DNA of 64,000 nt, taken from the NCBI GenBank assembly GCA_027924585.1, contig BSBM01000636.1, positions 4,232,001 through 4,296,000 of the forward strand. The letters are read 5' to 3'. The stretch is from Larix kaempferi (Eukaryota; Streptophyta; Pinopsida; Pinales; Pinaceae). The notes below the pieces were generated by a model. It ran no database searches. It was given only the letters and a program-made list of their open reading frames with translations, and was not told the origin of the DNA. The translations under genes and the position numbers were made by a program. Within the stretch, counting starts at the first letter, position 1; the number at the start of each line of letters is the position of its first letter. Positions 58,139-64,000 of the stretch are shown here, in pieces.

Positions 58139-60127
58139 GTAGGTCATCTTTGCTGGTCTCTTGCATTTTAAATTTCACTATGTGTGTTGAGCAGAAAATT
58201 CATATAAAAACCCCTAAAAATACAAAACTTAATTTTTCACCATTAGAATTTGTTTTACTTCAAAACCCGCTAATGAAATGCTCTTAAAAGCCTAAATCTA
58301 AAGTTTCATTTCTTTTGGACTCCATTTGCCCATAGAATCAGCACTAGTCTACCTGACAAAAATGCCCCCCTGTTTTTCTCCTTCTGTTTGGTTGGGTGGT
58401 TTTGGGGTTCTGGGTAGTTTGTAATCAGTTTCAAATCATCATTTTATGTCAAGGAATCAAACTATCAATTGCTAGAAGTATTTTAAATCACGTTTTATTT
58501 GCTGCCCTAGGTCCATTGCTGCACTGCTTAACTCTTCCTTGGGCAGATTTATTTTATTTTTCCACTTCTAGATTACTGTACGTCCTAGTCTATTTCAGCC
58601 TTGCAATCACTAATCTAATCAGCTTGTTTCATTATAATTGATTGCTGGTCACTTCCACATCGTCCCCATTTTTACCGCTTGTGTCCATCTCTTGGTTGGA
58701 GCTAGACTTAGGACTTAATCCGCACTCATTTTTTGTTTGTATTTCTTTCTATCTTTGGGTTGCGTGTGTGTTTGTCTCTCAACCATCATTGGTTGAGCGG
58801 GGTCTCCCCCCTGACTTGGATAAGTGCCTTGTCTGAAGGGACAGTAGCCTTGTCCGGTGTGACTTCCGTTCCCGGAACGGAGGACCTGGCTATTGCAAGT
58901 TACACCATTCTCGCTGATCACCCTCTACCATCCCTGTTGGGGCATTCATTATCCATCAGCTAGAGTTTGTGTGATAGCATACTTACTCCACTTTCACCCA
59001 GGATGGCAAGGATTGATCTATGCATTGCATTTGTAATTAATGTGAGTAGGAGTATGTATGTAGAACTGTCGCTCTTGTCTTCTGTTACACTAAGTAATTG
59101 TCTTGCTCTCGTTGTTCTTTTAACTTGATCACCATTGTATAGCATAACTTAGCATTTAGTCGTCTATCAATATTTGTCATGATAAGTGGACTAACACTTC
59201 TTGTAGGCATCAAACATGATTATTTATTTATTTTGAGCTATGGTCAAATTTTGACCAAAGTTTGACTTTTTGATGTGGTCAAACCTTAGTTTGATTTCGT
59301 CAACAAGTCAAGTCAGCAGCAAGATCTCACTATGATGAATTAGGGATCATATCTTTTCCTTTGGAGGCCATTTGGACCCCTCCAAGTATCAGTTGCAGAT
59401 TAATAGGCTTAATTAATTATATTTTATAAGGTTTATGGAAAATAATTAAGCCTGTTTTATTAAAAATATGTGGAGATTGCTTTAAAGATATCATCGCAAA
59501 TTGGCTATGGGCATATGAGTAGTGGATTTTATGGTTTTTGAGGTCAACAAATCCATTTTTGCAGTCAGATTGTCATTATGGGCAAGGGAAGATCCATATT
59601 TGAGCATTTTCATGGATTATTATTATTTTCCAACTGAAAATTAAAAATTAAAAAGATGACCAAGGTTTGTGATGTATGATTTGGGATAAGTGAATGGTGA
59701 AATATGACTTAGGTTATGTTATGATGGTCCCCTAGGCACTTTTGGCCACTTTTCCTAGCATCTCATCATTCTCATCATGTATTACTTAACATATGTATTT
59801 TTCTACATCGTGGAACGTCTTCTCCCTAGGGGGGCAACTTTCTCATCTTGTGACTTGTACCTTGAGCTAGGACTTGATGTAAAAGTGGATTATGTTCACC
59901 TAGGGGTGGATTGACCGCCTAGGATGTTATTTGATGATTCTCTCATATGTTTTGAGCACTGTATCTTGGGTCTTAGAGGTAATTCGCCCCCCTCCTCTAG
60001 ATTAGACATTTCCAACTTATTAAAAAGATAAAGTGAGATTAGATCTCCACCATTGATCATGATATTGTATCTTTTAATCTCAGTCATCCACATAAGAATT
60101 GATTAGGGATTTTACTCCTCTCTAAGC

Positions 60128-60134
60128 TATAAAA
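60128..60134 (+). promoter_or_regulatory. TATA box of the degenerate host LTR
   Basis: TATAAAA followed by GAGAGAGAGAGCTCCTCATT, TGTAAGAGACACTTGGCTCT, the same order as in the X, Y and Z LTRs. Confidence 0.65.
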
Positions 60135-60528
60135 GAGAGAGAGAGCTCCTCATTTGTAAGAGACACTTGGCTCTTAGAAGCAATGATAGTAAAATTTCTC
60201 TTGCACAAACCTTTGTCTCTTGATGTATTGTTGGTTTCTCTTTCTTTCCAAGTTCCTTATACTGCTAGATCTTCAACATACTCCATAGCCGAGAAAATAT
60301 TTTCAAATTATTGTGCTTGCAGGAGGAAGGGCGATTTCACTTAGGGCGTCTAGGGTGACTTGCTCTTGCGACAGGGAGTCTATTTGTGAATGAAATAAAT
60401 TTTGTTTGTGCCATTTATTTCCTACTATCTCTTCTTGTTATTCTTGCTAGCTCAAATCGATTTGCAAATTCCAAGTTATTGTTAGCTATTGCATCTCGTC
60501 TCACTAATCGTTTCTTGGGGTTTTGCAG

Positions 60529-60636
60529 GTCGACTTTCATTGAGGAAATCAAAGCGACTTGGTATGGAGATACTTCATGATCTACTTGGTGATATTGAGC
60601 AAGGAGAAAGGACCCAAATCAACCATCCGGTGCAAG
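60529..60636 (+). other. Exon-like leader block in the degenerate host LTR (108 nt)
   Basis: Preceded by TTGGGGTTTTGCAG, starts GTCGACTTTCATTGAGG, ends before the consensus donor GTATGT at 60637. Confidence 0.5.
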
Positions 60637-60900
60637 GTATGTACTCAGACTTTGTTAGAATAGCTTCTAGAAACCATTTGTCAACAAAGCAACAATTTAA
60701 ATCTCTTTCAAAAAAAATTGTGTTTGCATGCTTAGTTTATTGATCAAATTACCACTTGGCTTTTTCTCTTATTGCATTTTGGGGCACTTAATCAACCATA
60801 GCAACTTCATCTTGACCCCATAGCCCCCGGAAACTAAGGCACTGATCTCTATCCAATCCATCCCAAGTGGGTTTTCACCCAATTTACTTCACATGCCTTG

Positions 60901-61596
60901 TTTGCTTACTACTGTATGACAAGCGTTTTGATCTTAACTTTGAATCTAGTCATATACTAATTCTTCTTTTCTCCAATATCTATGTGTTGAGCAACCTCAT
61001 CATTTACTAGAAATCTCTTCGACATGTAACTATTAACTTCTAGGTGTGCTGATGTGGCAATTTCCTGGCCTATAACATTCTTCAGGACTGATCTTGTAAA
61101 CAATCCTAACGGAAAAATAATAACATGAAACTAGGACTCTTCCAACCAGTCCAACTCCTGCTGCATGACTAACAGTCTCGATGTTCCAAAGAAATCTAAA
61201 TTTGAATGATCCTTGAGAAACCCAGTCAGGTAGTGCGCCCAATTATCTCATGGTTTCTGTGAAATCTTCTATTATCCTATCAATGCCAAGAGTTATGTCA
61301 ACGGTTTACTATATGAAAGTTTATAAATATCCAAAGCATCCTAGAATATGAATTTTCTCCTCGCAAACCACTTGCCTATGTTTGCTTATTTTGCAACAAT
61401 GGCTACAATGCTAACTACAGGCATTTTGCATGTTGCTAGCAATGAGCATTAAATTGAATGAAACCCATCACCTTGCACAGAGAGAAATAAATGAAGGTAT
61501 CCAGGTTGACTATACACATGAATCAACATATTCATATACATTATAAATTTTCAAATAATATAAGTAAACTCAATTACACTGTGCATGCATACATAC
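60901..61596. other. Intron-like sequence next to the LRR exons
   Basis: No supported gene. A 69-codon minus-strand open frame at about 61033-61242 was examined as a possible further LRR exon and not accepted. Confidence 0.5.
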
Positions 61597-61665
61597 AGGT
61601 CAGTGAGGTTCCAACTTCCAATGAAGTCTGGTATTCTTCCTGTGAATTGATTATCAGAAGCCCAT
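61597..61665 (-). CDS. LRR exon of an LRR receptor-like kinase (69 nt)
   Basis: Minus strand, between GGGATGCAG and GTATGT. It completes a split codon and reads WASDNQFTGRIPDFIGSWNL, then TD. This is the LRR that follows YIDSxGxxGxxPSxFxNL in plant LRR VIII-2 receptor kinases (the usual text is WASDNxFTGKIPDFIG). It ends two bases into the next codon, the same phase as the preceding exon. LRR exons in this family are normally about 72 nt; this one is a codon shorter than its neighbour here. The LRR region is extracellular and shapes the ligand-binding surface. No disabling change is seen. Confidence 0.92.
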
Positions 61666-61802
61666 CTGCATCCCAAAACCAAACACACTCAACATACTAC
61701 ATGCTGCAGAACAAGTTTCCAATATATTGAATTCATTTTGTGGTATGTATACCATAAAGGAAAAGAAAGAACAACTAACTAATAATAGCAACCAAAACTC
61801 AC

Positions 61803-61874
61803 AGAATTGACATCTTTTGTAGATTTCGAAAGCTGGATGGAAGCACACCACTTAATCCTGCACTATCGATGTAC
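61803..61874 (-). CDS. LRR exon of an LRR receptor-like kinase (72 nt)
   Basis: Minus strand, between the acceptor ACCAAACAG and the donor GTGAGT. It finishes a split codon and reads YIDSAGLSGVLPSSFRNLQK, then MSI, one 24-residue LRR unit, and leaves two bases of the next codon, which joins in frame to the exon at 61597-61665. The single-LRR 72 nt exon with this phase is typical of plant LRR receptor-kinase genes. The intron between the two exons is 137 bp. Upstream LRR and signal-peptide exons should lie at higher coordinates, beyond the LTR that begins at 63151; I found none between 61875 and 64000. Confidence 0.93.
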
Positions 61875-62535
61875 CTGTTTGGTAAAAATAGAGAACAAAA
61901 CTTCAATTTAAGAATATCTGGAATGATATCTAACATTCTATCTAATGAGAAACATAAGGCATAATTTGGATAATTTTGCTTCCCACCACTCACAAGCATC
62001 TAACAATAGTCACAATAGAAAAATAGGAACTTGTTGGCAAGTCACTGATTATCTATAAACCAAAGGTAGGCCATTGAAGTAATATCTCCTTGACAATGAC
62101 CTAATCAAGTGACCCACTTTACCAGTTATAGTAAATAAATATTGAGAAAGACAATGACCTAATCAAGTGATATTCATTTAAACTTTTCATATTCTTTTTA
62201 AATACTTCTTAAATGGATGCTTCATTACATGTAATAGGGTTGGTTTGCTTGTGCCTTTGAGAATGGACAAGGAACATTTATTTTTCCATCCGTTGGATCG
62301 AGTCAATTATATCGCATATTAATACAGAAATTTACAATAAACATATGAGCAACAACTATAGAGCTTTATATATCTAAGTTCAAGTATTAAATAAACCATT
62401 GTTAAAAACATCGGCATTGACAAAATATTGGCAAAATCCCGAACATTCTGACATCAGAAACATGTAATAGAGTTGCATTGTTTATGCCTTTGGGAGTGGA
62501 CAAGGAACATTTCTTTTTGAGGGTGATGTTGAGGC
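61875..62535. other. Intron-like sequence
   Basis: AT-rich DNA with repeated short text (AATGACCTAATCAAGTGA occurs twice, about 62094 and 62154; ACAAGGAACATTT occurs at about 62268 and 62499). No gene is seen. Confidence 0.5.
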
Positions 62536-62539
62536 TGCC

Positions 62540-63099
62540 ACATCACCCTCCATGGACTCAGACTGCTTCTCTAACCCTTCAACCTTGTACTTGTTGCTGC
62601 TCCTCTTTCCCTGTCCCCCACACCTGTTGTTGTTGCTCGTCCTTTGTTAAGCACTCAAGTGCCTGCTCCATAACAAGCTTTTCGTACTCCACCCTCCACT
62701 AAGACATTATGTTAATGTTGTCCAACAAAATGACATCCACATCAGGCATTTTCTCAAGCTGCCTCACCTATAGTTAGAGATAATAGTGGACGTCAACCAA
62801 ATCATTTTGGCATTGAAAATCCAACCTATAAGAGGGTCATAGTAAATTTCATGAGCCTTTAGGTTCATTACTATGTTAGGGTCATAAATTATATTAATTG
62901 TAATTTCTTTGTTCTAACCAGTTGTGCTTCTTTGAGTGTATTTTTTAAATACACTCAAATTGTGCTCGCAACCTGAAGTGCTACAAGTTTGGCTCAGCAC
63001 CCAAATGGAAAAATTCCATAAGAGGTGTTTTTGCACCATAATTTCTCCACCAAACATCCACAACAAATAAGAAAAAAAAGACTTCAAATTACATATCAC
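62540..63099 (-). pseudogene. hAT-family transposase C-terminal remnant
   Basis: The minus strand reads WMFGGEIMV, then WVLSQTCSTSGCEHNLSVFK and KYTQ, matching the plant hAT dimerisation region (usual text: SQTxSxSGCERNWSxFExIH). Farther on, with frame changes, it reads EKMPDVDVILLDN and WRVEYEKLVMEQAL, resembling the acidic DPIxLDxI..W tail that ends many such transposases. Frameshifts and stops show it is dead. hAT terminal repeats were not recognised, so it may be only a 3' fragment. Confidence 0.75.
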
Positions 63100-63150
63100 T
63101 AAAAATCATAGTTGATAACATCGTCCTTAGCAAAAAATGGCCGAGGGTCC

Positions 63151-64000
63151 TATTATCACACAACTTGTAGTTGTCCCAAAAGGTGATCCTATCCAGGATG
63201 GTAGAGGTGTTGGACAACTAAAGAGGTGACCCAAGAGAGCCACGATTCCCAAGGATAAATGGTTGTCACGTTTATCGAGGCACTCTTCACTTTAGATCAA
63301 GACAAAGCATGACCAAGGGGGAGACCCTAGCCAACCAAAAGAGGCTAGCGAAACTACTCTAGACCTTCTAGGGAAATGTGAAAGTGAAAAGAGAGAGAGA
63401 TCAAGAGTAAATGGATCTAGATCTTGGGAATATAAGTGGACAATGAAGTTAGGGCTTGTTGAGGAGGCTTATAGAAGGGACTAATGCTCAACCATACATC
63501 TAATATGCCACTTATGAGATTAGAAGAATAGATCTAGATAGATCTAATGCCAATCAAAAAGACCCAAGTGGGGCCCACCCTTAAATTAAGGAAAATGAGT
63601 GAAATGGGGCCCACAAAGCAAAATTTAAGCTGGAATGACACTAGGAGGGTGGCTAAACTATAGATCTGAGGTTTTGAAGACAAAGTAGCAACACCCAGAT
63701 GATAGATCTGGAAAAAGACCACTAACCCACAAGTGCGACCTCCCTTGGAGAGATCCAGTGCCTTAGATCAAGGGGTAAATGGAGTCGGATTCCCACCAAA
63801 TTTGGTTTCCAAGGTCTACTAATTATTTATGAGGTGGGCTTTAATTATTAAGCCCAGATAATCGCCAGATCTATCAGATCTAAAAACTAGGGTTTTAATC
63901 AATGAGGGTTTGAACTTTGAAGTGACCAATGGGTAAAATGCATGAAAACCAATACATACCTTGTAGATCTTACCTCAAAAGCATGCAGCCACCTTGCAAA
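63151..64000 (-). mobile_element. Long LTR (Y-like), cut by the window end
   Basis: Minus-strand 3' end of a long LTR: the terminus is TTGTGTGATAATA (63151), with ATCCTGGATAGGATCACC, then the block AGGGTCTCCCCCTTGG (about 63316-63331), and toward the window end TTTTGAG followed by GTAAGATCTACAAGGTATGT, identical in part to the donor region of LTR Y at about 9198. The 5' half lies outside the window. Confidence 0.85.

Larger units (their letters stand above)
55155..58979 (+). mobile_element. Long solo LTR (3825 bp), subfamily W
   Basis: Starts TGTTATCACATCTATG, ends TTTGTGTGATAGCA, flanked by perfect TACTT duplications (55150-55154 and 58980-58984). Shares the family landmarks: TGTGTCTCGGCTCT (about 55885), hairpin 56202-56232, TTTGTGAGGCACCG (about 56471), a weak TATA TACTTAA (57630), exon-like block 58020-58138 and GGTCTCCCCCCTGAC (about 58800). 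Overall sequence is far from X and Y, so it is a separate subfamily. There is no internal domain. Confidence 0.93.
58985..60900 (+). mobile_element. 3' part of the degenerate W-like host LTR
   Basis: Continues after the solo LTR. It contains AACGTCTTCTCCCTAGGGGG (about 59814), a TATA box (60128), GGAGGAAGGGCGATTTCACT (about 60323), GACAGGGAGTCTATTTG (about 60370), exon-like block 60529-60636 and AACTAAGGCACTGATCTC (about 60832), all in the order seen in the other long LTRs. The terminal GGTCTCCCCC module and GATAACA end are absent, so it is truncated at about 60.9-61.0 kb. Confidence 0.65.
403..61596 (-). other. Interval between LRR and malectin exons (putative giant intron or introns)
   Basis: About 61.2 kb separates the malectin-like exon from the nearest LRR exon, both on the minus strand and in the order of an LRR VIII-2 receptor kinase. 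Nearly all of it is transposable elements, listed separately. In known members of this family several further LRR exons lie between these parts. I looked for them and found none that I could support. The interval is therefore either one or more very long introns with unrecognised small exons, or a gene in which the middle exons were lost, or two neighbouring gene fragments. Confidence 0.55.

Noticed and set aside
61033-61242. Minus-strand open frame (LPDWVSQGSFKFRF...) considered as the LRR C-terminal cap exon
   Set aside because: A superficial likeness to LPxWV, but there is a stop just upstream, no convincing acceptor or donor, and the rest of the frame does not match the family.

Overview
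The window is nuclear DNA from a seed plant with a large, retrotransposon-rich genome. The evidence is the presence of plant Copia, long-LTR, LINE, SINE and hAT sequences nested in one another, and spliced minus-strand exons of a plant leucine-rich-repeat receptor kinase (LRR VIII-2 type, with a malectin-like domain). The very long intron-like interval would suit a gymnosperm or another large-genome plant, but species cannot be read from the sequence.

Host gene. A malectin-like exon lies at 26-402 and two short LRR exons lie at 61597-61665 and 61803-61874, all on the minus strand, in the order expected for one gene and with canonical splice sites in one consistent phase. The roughly 61 kb between them is almost entirely transposable elements. 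The LRR exons that normally lie between these parts were not found, so a single gene with giant introns is likely but not proven.

Layout from left to right. 0.4-6.1 kb: intron sequence with a tRNA-derived SINE, two small LTRs and LINE remnants. 6.14-10.34 kb: a 4.2 kb solo LTR. 10.3-14.1 kb: mostly unassigned DNA, a segment bounded by TA repeats, a LINE fragment and a solo LTR. 14.2-17.3 kb: copy A of a non-coding element. 17.3-28.2 kb: stacked long LTRs, including one LTR inserted inside another. 28.2-31.2 kb: unassigned DNA and a LINE fragment. 31.2-37.0 kb: a degenerate long LTR interrupted by copy B (inverted) of the non-coding element. 37.03-54.93 kb: a degenerate Copia element whose upstream LTR is split by a young 11.7 kb element. 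55.2-59.0 kb: a 3.8 kb solo LTR. 59.0-60.9 kb: the rest of the degenerate long LTR. 61.6-61.9 kb: the LRR exons. 62.5-63.1 kb: an hAT transposase remnant. 63.15-64 kb: the start of another long LTR.

The most striking content is a family of retroelements with LTRs of 3.8-4.5 kb, represented at least eight times. One copy (42968-54661) is complete and very young: its two 4537 bp LTRs differ at only one position I found, it has a tRNA-Asp primer-binding site and a 5 bp target duplication, and its 2.6 kb interior carries a single intact 596-residue Gag-like ORF with no protease, reverse transcriptase or integrase. The LTRs share extended terminal inverted repeats, a conserved TATA box, a 108-133 nt exon-like block with splice-type borders, and hairpins whose basal stems change in a compensatory way between copies. 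One solo LTR is a mosaic of two subfamilies. These features point to an active non-autonomous lineage mobilised in trans, with a long and probably spliced leader.
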